From the NCBI GenBank assembly GCA_033762735.1, contig JANRLJ010000237.1, positions 1 to 64,000 of the forward strand: a stretch of DNA of 64,000 nt, in the 5' to 3' direction. The notes beneath the pieces are model-generated. The model was given only the letters and a program-made list of their open reading frames with translations. It was not told the DNA's origin and ran no database searches. The position numbers were made by a program, and so were the translations under genes. How positions within the stretch are numbered: the stretch's first letter is position 1; each line of letters opens with the position of its first letter. The DNA is from JANRLJ01 sp033762735. Lineage in GTDB: Bacteria > Chloroflexota > Anaerolineae > Aggregatilineales > Phototrophicaceae. Positions 8,397-16,675 of this stretch are shown one piece after another.

Positions 8397-9389
8397 ATGC
8401 TGCGTCGCGATTTACTGGAACGCACCTTCGCAGGTGAAGTGACACCCCGGGTTCCGGTCACGTTCACCCGGCACTGGCCCGGGGATGACCAGCGGGCGGC
8501 TGATCTGGCGCGGGCAACGGTCGATTTTCAGCGGGCTTACGACTGGGATTGTATTCAGGTGTTCCCTGCCAGCACCTTCTGCGTTGTGGATTACGGCGGA
8601 CAGGATGAATGGCAGGGCAGCAGCACCGGGGATCGAACGATGGTGAAAGTTCCCATAAAGCGGTCGCTCGACTGGACAGAGCTGCGTACACTCGACCCAA
8701 CTCGCGGCGAACTGGGCAAGATCAGCGAAGCGGTGCGGATGGTGGTCAACGCACTGCGCGATGACGGTGTGCCTGTTCTGGTAACGCTTTACAGTCCACT
8801 GGCGCAGGCGGCGCGGTTAAGCGGGAGCAGCGTAGTTATGCGCCATCTGCGCACACAGCCGGAACGCCTTCGCACCGGGTTGAACGTGCTGACAGAATCA
8901 CTGCTACGCTTTATCGACCTGTTAAAGCAGATCGAGATCGCTGGCATTGTTTACGTGGTGGAACACGCTGATTTTGAAGTCATGGCCGAAGCGGAATATG
9001 TCGCCTTCGCGCTGCCCTATGATCGTAAGGTGCTGGACTCCCTGCCGACGCGCTGGTGGCTGAACGTGCTGAATTTGCGGGGATCGGTGCCGATGTTCAC
9101 GCTCGCCAGTACCTACCCGGTGCGCGCCCTTTGCTGGGACGATACTGAAGAACATCCCGGATTGGGCGAGGCCAGATCATTATCCAGAGGAAGCCTTATG
9201 GGTGGGCTGTCCCAGCATTTGCTGCATTTTGGCACCCCCTCAATGGTGCGCGATGCAGCCAGAAAAGCCATTCAGAGCGTTGGCCGCCAGCGTTTGATTC
9301 TGTCCTGCGGCCAGGCCATCGCACCGACCACGCCGCTTTCCAACCTCCGCGCCGTGCGAGAAGTCGCTGACACGGCAGGAGGAGGCTGA
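8397..9389 (+). CDS. Uroporphyrinogen decarboxylase-family protein
   Basis: A 330-residue protein of the UroD (HemE) superfamily, a TIM barrel that decarboxylates uroporphyrinogen III or, in relatives, acts in corrinoid methyl transfer. The family pattern is seen in the N-terminal RTFAGEVTPRVPV, the central VPVLVTLYSPLAQAARLSG and the C-terminal LILSCGQAIAPTTPLSNLRAVREVA. The canonical HemE N-terminal RQAGR substrate-binding motif is absent (TRHWPGDD at that place). It is therefore more likely a paralogue than the true heme enzyme. No other heme gene is nearby; it sits between a TPR gene and rsmD. Confidence 0.75.
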   Translation: MLRRDLLERTFAGEVTPRVPVTFTRHWPGDDQRAADLARATVDFQRAYDWDCIQVFPASTFCVVDYGGQDEWQGSSTGDRTMVKVPIKRSLDWTELRTLDPTRGELGKISEAVRMVVNALRDDGVPVLVTLYSPLAQAARLSGSSVVMRHLRTQPERLRTGLNVLTESLLRFIDLLKQIEIAGIVYVVEHADFEVMAEAEYVAFALPYDRKVLDSLPTRWWLNVLNLRGSVPMFTLASTYPVRALCWDDTEEHPGLGEARSLSRGSLMGGLSQHLLHFGTPSMVRDAARKAIQSVGRQRLILSCGQAIAPTTPLSNLRAVREVADTAGGG

Positions 9390-9391
9390 GG

Positions 9392-9988
9392 ATGCCGCTG
9401 CGGGTTATCGCAGGCAGCGCGAAAGGCCGCCGCCTGAAACTGGTCCCTGGTGACACCACGCGCCCGATCATGGACAAGGTCAAAGAGGCGTTGTTTTCGA
9501 TTCTGGGGCGCAGCCTGTTTGGGGCGACGTTCCTCGACCTGTATGCGGGCACGGGCAGCGTCGGCATTGAGGCCCTCAGCCGGGGCGCAAACCACGCGAT
9601 CTTCGTCGAGCGCGATCAGCACGCGGTACGCACGATTCAGGATAATCTGGAAATTACCGGCTTCGGTGAAAAGGCCATCATCCGCCGCGCTGATGTGATC
9701 AGCTTTCTCTCGCGCCCGCCGCAGCAGGCAGGCAGCTATGACTTCATCTACATCGCACCCCCGCAGTATAAAAAACTGTGGCTGGACACGATCACCGCGC
9801 TGGACAAGAATCCGTCCTGGGTTGGGGAGCAGACGCGCGTCATTGTCCAGATTGATCCCGGCGAAAAAAGCGCGATTTCCCTGACGAACCTGGAACCTTA
9901 TGATGAGCGCGTTTATGGCAAAACGCTGCTGTGGTTTTTCCAGAAGAAGTTACCGATGAATGAACAGAACGAGACGACTGATGAGTGA
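9392..9988 (+). CDS. rsmD: 16S rRNA (guanine-N2)-methyltransferase RsmD
   Basis: A 198-residue protein. RsmD methylates G966 (E. coli numbering) of 16S rRNA with S-adenosylmethionine. Diagnostic are the N-terminal MPLRVIAGSAKGRRL, TRPIMDKVKEALFSIL (about 26-41) and the SAM-binding loop LDLYAGTGSVGIEALSRGA (about 49-67). The motif IV position, usually (D/N)PP(F/Y), reads YIAPPQY here. The acidic or amide residue that holds the target amine is thus Ala. The stop codon overlaps the next start by 8 bases (ATGAGTGA). Confidence 0.88.
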   Translation: MPLRVIAGSAKGRRLKLVPGDTTRPIMDKVKEALFSILGRSLFGATFLDLYAGTGSVGIEALSRGANHAIFVERDQHAVRTIQDNLEITGFGEKAIIRRADVISFLSRPPQQAGSYDFIYIAPPQYKKLWLDTITALDKNPSWVGEQTRVIVQIDPGEKSAISLTNLEPYDERVYGKTLLWFFQKKLPMNEQNETTDE

Positions 9989-10412
9989 ACTGAAACAGCT
10001 CGAAGCGATTGCGACCGCGCTGATCAACATGTATGAAATTACCGCCCCTCCTGTCCCCGTAGAAACCATTCTTCAACAGCCTAAGGACGGCATGTGGGAA
10101 CAGGTTGACCTGAACCAGATGTCCGGCACGTTCCTGAGCGTGAAAGACCTGTATTCCCCGCGCATGTCCCTGGCAAGGCTGCTGGCGCGGCATGTGAGCA
10201 ACAGCTATTGGGGAGAGGAACGCGGCCTGCCCGATCTTATTCACAACGATGAACAGAAACTCCGCAGTTTTGCCCGGATGCTGATTATGCCCGCCGATCT
10301 AATCGAAGCACTGAGCACCGCCGCCCGCAACCCCACCGCCATGAGCCTTCAGTTTGAAGTGCCGGAAGAAGACGCCAAACTGCGCCTGAGCGAATTTGCC
10401 AGCGGGAATTAA
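9981..10412 (+). CDS. Degenerate ImmA/IrrE-like protein
   Basis: A 143-residue protein starting at the ATG inside the rsmD stop region; the longer frame from 9960 has no better signal. The layout follows the ImmA/IrrE metallopeptidase-like family: an N-terminal helix, APPVPVETILQQ, a central helix, then NDEQKLRSFARMLIMPADLIEAL, which matches the ENxANxFAaxLLMP segment. The central zinc-binding HExxH helix reads RLLARHVSNSYW, with no HExxH, so metal binding and peptidase activity are unlikely. It may be a regulatory or structural remnant. The translational overlap with rsmD suggests joint expression. Confidence 0.65.
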   Translation: MSELKQLEAIATALINMYEITAPPVPVETILQQPKDGMWEQVDLNQMSGTFLSVKDLYSPRMSLARLLARHVSNSYWGEERGLPDLIHNDEQKLRSFARMLIMPADLIEALSTAARNPTAMSLQFEVPEEDAKLRLSEFASGN

Positions 10413-10421
10413 CGCCGGCCT

Positions 10422-11954
10422 CTATGACTGGACATTGTGCTGCTTCAGGTAGGTTCGCGCTGCTTCTAATGCCGCTTCGACCGTTGTAATTTCACCTGCT
10501 GCCTGCCCTTCACGAATCAGCGTGAGCAGTTCACCGACGACCGGTCCCGGCTTGAGCGCCAGCGCTTGCATCAGCCCATTGCCCTCCAACAGCGGCGGCG
10601 GCGCGACAAGACGCTCATAGTCCAGATAGTAGGCATCGAGCAAACGCCGCACCTGCTGTACCAGCGTTAGCCACGCATCCTGATCAAGCTGATACCCAAC
10701 ACCGCCCAGATAATCCGCCAGTACCAGCAGGCAGACGTCCACACCAGCTTGCCCCAGCGCCCACCAGTAGCGATGGATTGCCAGGTCGGTCAGCGGCTCC
10801 CAGAAGATGCGGTGCATGTGCTGGTCGATGACGGTGTAGAGGCGCTGCTTTTCGTCACTGCTCAGCCGCAGCGCAGCCGCCCGCTCTGCCGCAAGCTGCG
10901 CCCCCCGGCGGGCATGATCGGGGAAATGCCACCTGCCCTGCTCATCCTGCGCGGCGGTCACGGCCTTGCCCGCATCGTGCAGCAGGGCCGCCAGAATCAG
11001 CAGGGCTTCATGCGAGCGTTCGTTCGGCCACAGGCCAGCAAGATGCGCTTGCAGCGCTTCACGGTGGTGAACCAGCAACATCACGGCCACGCCCAAATCA
11101 AAGACAGCGGCAGTTTCATTGCTGTGCTTGGGGTTAATTACATTCAACAACGACCGCAGCCGCTCCACCACACCCATTGTATGCGTCCAGGCATCGTAGC
11201 TGTGTGGTGGGCTTTGCATCATGCCGTGCAGCGCCGTCACCTCCGGCAGGATGTGTTGCAGTAAGCCCAGGCTGTCCGCCACGCGCACCCCTGCGATGGG
11301 CCTCATGAGGGACAACATCTTCATGAACTCATCGCGCACCCGCTCCGGCGAGGTTTCGTTAACACGCGCAGCGGCAGCGCGAATATCTTTCAGTGTCTCT
11401 GGTTCGATGCGGGCGCTCAACTGCGCACTCTGGCGAACCGCACGCAAAGCACGAATAGGATCATGAAGAATCGATTGCGGCGAACAGCGGCGAATAACCT
11501 TCTCGATCAAGTCCTGCTCACCGTTCAGCGGATCAATGATCTGGTTGAGATCGTTGCCCGTAAAATCGACCGCGATGGCGTTGAGCGTAAAGTCCCGTTC
11601 AGTCAGGTCAGCCAGCAGATCATCCGCCCGGAAGCGCGCGAAATCCAGCGCAAGTTTGCCTTGCTGCGTTTCCACAAACACCCGCGCCACACCCCGTTCG
11701 GCATCCATCACGTAAACATCGCCGTTGAAGTAATTGGCAACGCGCCTCGCAGCGGCAATCGCATCGCCAGGGGTGGCGAAATCGAGGTCTTTGACCGGGC
11801 GGCTCTGGTAGGCATCCCGTACTGCCCCGCCGACGATGTAAAGCGGTTCCCGCCATGTCCCCAGAAAAGCGTCGTGCAGGTCGAGGACAGCATCCGGCCA
11901 GACGAGCGGGCGGCGCGGCGGTCGCGGTGTAAGTGCACTCAGGGGTGTGCTCAC
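10422..11954 (-). CDS. CCA-adding-type tRNA nucleotidyltransferase with HD domain
   Basis: A 510-residue member of the class II tRNA nucleotidyltransferase / poly(A) polymerase family. These enzymes add CCA or A residues to RNA 3' ends. The head domain carries LYIVGGAVRDAY (about 37-48) and the metal-binding DLDFATPG (DxD). The RNA/nucleotide-binding segment RCSPQSILHDPIRALRAVRQSAQL (about 154-177) is also typical. An HD phosphohydrolase-like domain follows with ALLHDAGKAV (about 311-320). Whether it adds the full CCA or only part cannot be decided here. Its start overlaps the stop of hpt by 4 bases. Confidence 0.85.
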   Translation of the reverse strand: MSTPLSALTPRPPRRPLVWPDAVLDLHDAFLGTWREPLYIVGGAVRDAYQSRPVKDLDFATPGDAIAAARRVANYFNGDVYVMDAERGVARVFVETQQGKLALDFARFRADDLLADLTERDFTLNAIAVDFTGNDLNQIIDPLNGEQDLIEKVIRRCSPQSILHDPIRALRAVRQSAQLSARIEPETLKDIRAAAARVNETSPERVRDEFMKMLSLMRPIAGVRVADSLGLLQHILPEVTALHGMMQSPPHSYDAWTHTMGVVERLRSLLNVINPKHSNETAAVFDLGVAVMLLVHHREALQAHLAGLWPNERSHEALLILAALLHDAGKAVTAAQDEQGRWHFPDHARRGAQLAAERAAALRLSSDEKQRLYTVIDQHMHRIFWEPLTDLAIHRYWWALGQAGVDVCLLVLADYLGGVGYQLDQDAWLTLVQQVRRLLDAYYLDYERLVAPPPLLEGNGLMQALALKPGPVVGELLTLIREGQAAGEITTVEAALEAARTYLKQHNVQS

Positions 11955-12505
11955 AGAGCTTCCTTCCGGACCACACCGATAAAGGGCAGGTTGCGATATT
12001 TCTCGTCCAGGTCAAGCCCATAACCGAACACAAAGCGATCTTCGATCTCAAACCCGACGTAATCGATGTTGATCGATATTTCCCGGCGTGAGGCTTTGTT
12101 CAGCAGCGCTACCAGACGCAGGCTGGCGGGCTGCCGGGTCTTGAGCATTTCCATGACGTAATATAAGGTATAGCCGCTGTCGATGATGTCTTCGACGATC
12201 AGCACATGTTTACCATGCAGCGGTGCGGTCAGATCCATGTCGATGCGGATGTTGCGACTGCTTACGCGCACCCCTTTGCCGTAGCTGGAAACGGCCATAA
12301 AGTCGATTTCGTGGGGAACGGTGATATGGCGGGTGAGGTCGGTGAGGAACATGACACCGCCCTTGAGGATACACACCAGCAGCAGCGAGTCGCAGTCAGC
12401 ATAATCCTGCGAAATCTGCTCACCCAGCGCCGCCACACGCTGTTGCAGGGTGTCTTCATCAATCAGAACTTCTTGCAGATATTTCTGGTAAGACTTGGTC
12501 ATCAT
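11951..12505 (-). CDS. hpt: Hypoxanthine phosphoribosyltransferase
   Basis: A 184-residue purine salvage enzyme that makes IMP (or GMP) from the base and PRPP. The PRPP motif is VLIVEDIIDSGYTL (about 96-109). LVCILKGGVMFLTDL and DFMAVSSYG give the pyrophosphate and flexible loops, and the C-terminal VGFEIEDRFVFGYGLDLDEKYRNLPFIG is family-typical. The open frame runs further upstream into the FHA gene, but GGAGG just before ATG ATG at 12505/12502 and family length fix the start here. The 4-base overlap with the tRNA nucleotidyltransferase gene indicates cotranscription. Confidence 0.92.
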   Translation of the reverse strand: MMTKSYQKYLQEVLIDEDTLQQRVAALGEQISQDYADCDSLLLVCILKGGVMFLTDLTRHITVPHEIDFMAVSSYGKGVRVSSRNIRIDMDLTAPLHGKHVLIVEDIIDSGYTLYYVMEMLKTRQPASLRLVALLNKASRREISINIDYVGFEIEDRFVFGYGLDLDEKYRNLPFIGVVRKEAL

Positions 12506-12593
12506 GCCTCCGTGTGGCGAAACAGGCGGCATTATAGCAATCCTGCTAAGCGCGGTCGACTCTGTCTCCTGGCAGCCGAGCACCAAAGGGCAT

Positions 12594-13064
12594 TCAGTTA
12601 CGGAACAAGACCTGAATCGCCAGCCGCCCCAGCAGTAGTTCATCGCCCTTGCGAAGCTGGGTGGGTTCTTCGGGTGCAAGGCGCTTGCCCGCCAAAAAGG
12701 TGCCGTTCGTGCTGCCCAGGTCGGTGACATAGAGCTTGTCATCTTCCATATGCAGCCGGGCATGCCCTCTGGATACACCGCGATCCAGCGCACCGTAGGG
12801 GGTTAAATCAACATCAGGGTGAAAACGCGCGTTTAAGTCAGTACGTCCCAGGACAATGGACGTATCCCTGGGGAGCAGCACCCGCTCAACCATACCGCGA
12901 ATGACCAGAATGAGTTCTCTTTGTTCGCCCAAAGTTACCGTATCCGGAGAGACTTTATGATGCAGGAAGCGACGCTTGTTGCTGGGCAAAATTGCTGTAT
13001 CGGGTTTATCGTTCCATAACCTGCCACGCTGGGTCGTTTGCTTATCATCTTGATCGTTGTTCAT
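12594..13064 (-). CDS. FHA-domain protein
   Basis: A 156-residue protein with one forkhead-associated domain at about 55-150. The phosphothreonine-binding residues are visible: the GR of SIVLGRTD, the SRGHARL block and DLGSTNGTFLAG. The N-terminal 45 residues are hydrophilic and probably disordered, with several Thr. FHA domains bind pThr peptides, usually from Ser/Thr kinase signalling. No kinase gene is in the window. It is followed 88 bases later by hpt on the same strand. Confidence 0.88.
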   Translation of the reverse strand: MNNDQDDKQTTQRGRLWNDKPDTAILPSNKRRFLHHKVSPDTVTLGEQRELILVIRGMVERVLLPRDTSIVLGRTDLNARFHPDVDLTPYGALDRGVSRGHARLHMEDDKLYVTDLGSTNGTFLAGKRLAPEEPTQLRKGDELLLGRLAIQVLFRN

Positions 13065-13101
13065 CGTATATTCTACTATTTACGACCAGTGGTATGAAAA
13101 A

Positions 13102-13110
13102 AGTATAGCA
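13102..13110 (-). promoter_or_regulatory. Extended -10 promoter for the FHA gene
   Basis: The minus strand reads TGCTATACT. This is TGn plus a TATACT -10 box, about 37 bases before the start codon at 13064. No good -35 box is seen. Confidence 0.55.
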
Positions 13111-13170
13111 TAAGTTCCGTCCTGCAACATCACGGCTTCGGTCGTCTCGCAGATAAAGGATTTATCCCTT

Positions 13171-14952
13171 ATGGCGCCTAACATGGCTTCAAATGCAATT
13201 CGCCGCGCACAACCGCGTGAGACGGTGCGCGTTACAATCAATAAAACGCTGATTCTGGAAGGCCCGCTCGGCACGACCATCGGCGCATTTTTTGCGGAAG
13301 CCGCGCGAGAGCTTTCCAGCGATGTCCCGATTATCGCCGCAATCTGTGATGGACAACTGCGCGAACTCAGCTACCCGCTGAACCGCGATTCCGCCCTCGA
13401 ACCCGTGCTGCTGTCGCAGGGGGACGGCGGGCGCATCTACCGCCGCTCGCTGGTCATGCTTCTCACAACCGCCGCCGATGAACTGTGGCCGGGCTGCCAG
13501 GTCAGCGTGCGCTATTCCGTACCCGATGGCGGCTTTTACTGCACCCGGTTGGATAACAAGCCATTCACGCCGCAGGAACTCGAACAGCTTGAAACACGAA
13601 TGCGCGAGATAGTGGCTGCTGACGCGCCGATTACCAAGCGCCTCGTGTCGCTGGATGAAGCCGCTGCCCTGTTTGCCTCTCGCGGAGAAGACGATAAGGT
13701 GCGCCTGCTGGAACAGCGCATCCGCCCCAACCTGACTCTGTATACCCTGCGCAATCGCAGCGACTACTATTATGGCTACATGGTGCCATCAACCGGGCTG
13801 CTGCGCTACTTCCGCCTGATCTGGGTGCGCGATGGCTTCATCCTGCAATATCCAGTGGCGGAAAGCCCGACGTATCTCCGTCCGCTCCGTGCCTACGATA
13901 AGCTGAGCAAGGTCTTCCGGCAGGCCGACAACTGGCTGCAGCGGTTGGAGATCGAGGACGTGGGGCGCATGAACCGCATTATGCAGGATGCGAACCGGAC
14001 GCATGAGTTGATCCTCGTCACCGAAGCGCTGCATGAGCAGAACATCGCCCACATCGCGCACCAGATCAGTGAACAGCATCGCCAGCAGAATACGCGGCTC
14101 GTCCTGATCGCCGGGCCGTCCTCATCGGGTAAGACCACCTTCGCCAAACGGCTGGCAATTCAACTGCTGGCGCATGGCATTCGCCCGGTGATGCTGGAAC
14201 TGGACAATTACTTTGTGGATCGTGATCTCACCCCGCGTGATGAACATGGTGAGTATGACTTCGAGGCTCTTGGCGCGGTCAATCTGCCGCTGTTCAATCA
14301 ACATCTGCTGCAATTGTCGCAAGGGGAAACGGTGCAGATTCCGCGCTTTGACTTCCATACAGGCAAAAGCCGCCCTGACCGCTTCCTCAAACTCAAACAA
14401 AATCAGATCGTGATCGTGGAAGGGATTCACGGACTGAACCCGAAGCTCGTGCCGGAGGTGCCGCCGCACCTGATTTACCGGGTATATGTCTCCGCACTGA
14501 CTCAGTTGAACATCGACGCACACAACCGTATTGCGACGACCGATGTGCGTCTGCTGCGGCGCATCGTGCGGGATGCGCGGCATCGTGGCTACAGCGCGAC
14601 CGATACGCTCAATCGCTGGGGCAGCGTCCGCCGGGGTGAAAAGCTGAACATTTTCCCGTATCAGGAAAATGCCAACATCATGTTCAATTCCGCGCTGGCC
14701 TATGAACTGGCGGCGCTGCGTCCGCTGGCCGAGCCGCTGCTGCTCCAGGTGGAGCCGGGCACGCCGCCGCATATCGAAGCCAAGCGCCTGCTGTCTTTCC
14801 TGGGGTGGGTGCGCCCTATGATGCCCGATCAGATGCGCATTATCCCGCCCACCTCGCTGCTGCGCGAGTTTATCGGCGACTCCAGCCTGCACGAATATCA
14901 CCCGGAACGGCTGGAGCAGGAGACGGAAAACGTCGTTACGCCCACAACCTGA
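13171..14952 (+). CDS. Nucleoside (uridine) kinase with ThrRS-like N-terminal domains
   Basis: A 593-residue fusion. Residues about 15-80 form a TGS-like domain (VRVTINKTLILEGPLGTTIGAF). Residues about 90-250 resemble the second additional domain of threonyl-tRNA synthetase (AADELWPGCQVSVRYSVPDGGFYC). Residues about 305-500 form a P-loop kinase of the uridine kinase/phosphoribulokinase family with AGPSSSGKTTFAKRL (Walker A) and LELDNYFVDRDLTPRD. The HIEAKRLLSFLGW tail is family-typical. Comparable fusions are known as nucleoside kinases in several phyla, and the substrate is presumed to be uridine or cytidine. A second ATG at 13183 is possible. It diverges from the FHA gene. Confidence 0.85.
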   Translation: MAPNMASNAIRRAQPRETVRVTINKTLILEGPLGTTIGAFFAEAARELSSDVPIIAAICDGQLRELSYPLNRDSALEPVLLSQGDGGRIYRRSLVMLLTTAADELWPGCQVSVRYSVPDGGFYCTRLDNKPFTPQELEQLETRMREIVAADAPITKRLVSLDEAAALFASRGEDDKVRLLEQRIRPNLTLYTLRNRSDYYYGYMVPSTGLLRYFRLIWVRDGFILQYPVAESPTYLRPLRAYDKLSKVFRQADNWLQRLEIEDVGRMNRIMQDANRTHELILVTEALHEQNIAHIAHQISEQHRQQNTRLVLIAGPSSSGKTTFAKRLAIQLLAHGIRPVMLELDNYFVDRDLTPRDEHGEYDFEALGAVNLPLFNQHLLQLSQGETVQIPRFDFHTGKSRPDRFLKLKQNQIVIVEGIHGLNPKLVPEVPPHLIYRVYVSALTQLNIDAHNRIATTDVRLLRRIVRDARHRGYSATDTLNRWGSVRRGEKLNIFPYQENANIMFNSALAYELAALRPLAEPLLLQVEPGTPPHIEAKRLLSFLGWVRPMMPDQMRIIPPTSLLREFIGDSSLHEYHPERLEQETENVVTPTT

Positions 14953-14982
14953 TGCAAAGCCGCGAATAATTAAGACAATTTG

Positions 14983-15012
14983 TTGGCTAAACCGCGAATC
15001 GTCCCCTACAAT
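14983..15012 (+). promoter_or_regulatory. Sigma-70-type promoter for the Hsp70-HEAT pair
   Basis: TTGGCT (14983-14988), 18 bases, then TACAAT (15007-15012). Transcription would start near 15019, 35 bases before the ATG at 15054. Confidence 0.55.
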
Positions 15013-15053
15013 GGGAGATAAGTATGATTCCGGTTTCATCAGGGTTATAATTC

Positions 15054-16655
15054 ATGGGTGAAAAACTCGCCATCGACTTTGGCACCACCAACAGCGTCAT
15101 CGCCCGCTGGAATACTGCACAGGAAGACGCGGAAATCGTCTCGATTCCCGAAGTCAGCCTGCGTGATGGGGAACTTCCCTCCGTCGTACCCTCGCTCATC
15201 TATATTCATGATGCGGCGGCGGGCAGCGTTACCATCGGCCAGCAGGTGCGGAACAAGGGGCTGGATTCCATGCGGGACAACCGCCTGTTCCGCAATTTCA
15301 AGCGCGGTATCGTCAGCACACCCGCCCCCGAACCTCGTCCGATTGATGGCCTTGCGTGGGGCGACCGCGACGCAGGGAAAAACTTCGTCAAGCAGATCAT
15401 CTCATCCCTGCCCTATAAGGACAGCGAAATTGAACAACTGGTGCTGACCGCTCCCGTTGCCTCGTTTGAAGGCTACCTTGCCTGGCTGAACGAGGTCGTG
15501 GATGAGATCGCGCCTGACAAAATCCGCATTGTGGACGAATCGACAGCGGCGGCCCTCGGTTACGCCGTGACCAAACCCGGCGCGGTCGTACTGGTCTTCG
15601 ACTTCGGCGGCGGCACCCTCGATCTGTCGCTGGTGCAGCTTCCTGAAAGCCGAGAGAAAACAGGCGGTATCCTCTCCCGGCTGCGCGGCAGCAGCAAAGC
15701 CGGGCAGCATACCGCCCGCGTCATCGCCAAAGCCGGGCGCATCATCGGCGGCAGTGACATCGACCAGTGGCTCGTGACCGAAGTGCTTAAACGTGCCGGG
15801 CTGACAACCAAAGACCTCAGCACCGATTACGCCGCACTGCTCACGCGCTGCGAACAGGCCAAAATCCAGCTTTCGACGGAAACCAGCGCCACCATTGCCT
15901 TTGAGGCAGGCGGCAAAGAACACGCCATCACCGTCACCCGCGAGGAACTGGAAGCGCTGCTGGAGGAAAATGGCTTCTATACCGCCCTGCGCCGCGTGGT
16001 GGACAAAGTCATGCACGTCGCCCGTCAGCGCGGTATCTTCAAGGAAGACATTCACTACGTCCTGATGGTGGGCGGCACCTCGCTGATGCCCTCGGTGCAG
16101 CGCACCCTGGGACAGTATTTTACTGACATGGCCGTCCGCGCCGATAAACCCTTCACGGCAGTCGCCGAGGGTGCGCTGCAAGTCGCGGCGGGGTATGGGC
16201 TGGAAGACTACCTCATCCACAGCTACGGCCTGCGCCATCTGAACCCCGAAACGGGCGAGCACGAATACGACGAAATTATCCCGATGGGCAGCCGCTACCC
16301 GACCGATCAGCCTGTCGAGGTGCTGCTGGGCGCGGCGCACGACGGTCAGAAGGAAATCGAGTTCGTGATCGGCGAGGTCGATACCGACTCGGTGGCGATG
16401 ATCGAAGTCAAGTACGAGGAAGGCCAGGCGGTATTCGTCGCGCAGGCATCCGATACAGGGCAGCAGATTGTCGCGCTGAACGAAGCGGATGTGCTGAAAT
16501 CCCTGGCAAAGCTCGATCCGCCTGCAAAGGCTGGCGAGGATCGCATCAAAGCGCAGTTCACGATTGACGACCGCCGCCAACTGCGCGTGACCGTCGTTGA
16601 TCTGCTGACCAACAAACCCCTTCTGAAAGACGTTGCTGTCGTAACCCTGCGCTGA
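15054..16655 (+). CDS. Hsp70-family (DnaK-like) protein
   Basis: A 533-residue ATPase. It opens with LAIDFGTTNSVIARW (phosphate 1 motif) and has VDESTAAALGYA (connect motif, near 162-173), LVFDFGGGTLDLSL (phosphate 2, near 182-195) and VLMVGGTSLMPSVQRTLGQYF (adenosine motif, near 340). The region after about 385 is a short beta domain related to the substrate-binding half, without the long helical lid and without a C-terminal EEVD- or KK-type tail. It is thus an Hsp70-like protein rather than canonical DnaK. AGGG precedes the ATG by 9 bases. A HEAT-repeat gene follows 20 bases later and is probably its functional partner. Confidence 0.85.
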   Translation: MGEKLAIDFGTTNSVIARWNTAQEDAEIVSIPEVSLRDGELPSVVPSLIYIHDAAAGSVTIGQQVRNKGLDSMRDNRLFRNFKRGIVSTPAPEPRPIDGLAWGDRDAGKNFVKQIISSLPYKDSEIEQLVLTAPVASFEGYLAWLNEVVDEIAPDKIRIVDESTAAALGYAVTKPGAVVLVFDFGGGTLDLSLVQLPESREKTGGILSRLRGSSKAGQHTARVIAKAGRIIGGSDIDQWLVTEVLKRAGLTTKDLSTDYAALLTRCEQAKIQLSTETSATIAFEAGGKEHAITVTREELEALLEENGFYTALRRVVDKVMHVARQRGIFKEDIHYVLMVGGTSLMPSVQRTLGQYFTDMAVRADKPFTAVAEGALQVAAGYGLEDYLIHSYGLRHLNPETGEHEYDEIIPMGSRYPTDQPVEVLLGAAHDGQKEIEFVIGEVDTDSVAMIEVKYEEGQAVFVAQASDTGQQIVALNEADVLKSLAKLDPPAKAGEDRIKAQFTIDDRRQLRVTVVDLLTNKPLLKDVAVVTLR

Positions 16656-16675
16656 GTAGAGAGGCTTTCCCTGGA

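Noticed and set aside
15046..15051. TATAAT directly before the Hsp70 start codon as a promoter
   Set aside because: It ends 2 bases before the ATG, so transcription would start inside the gene; the TTGGCT-18-TACAAT site upstream fits better.
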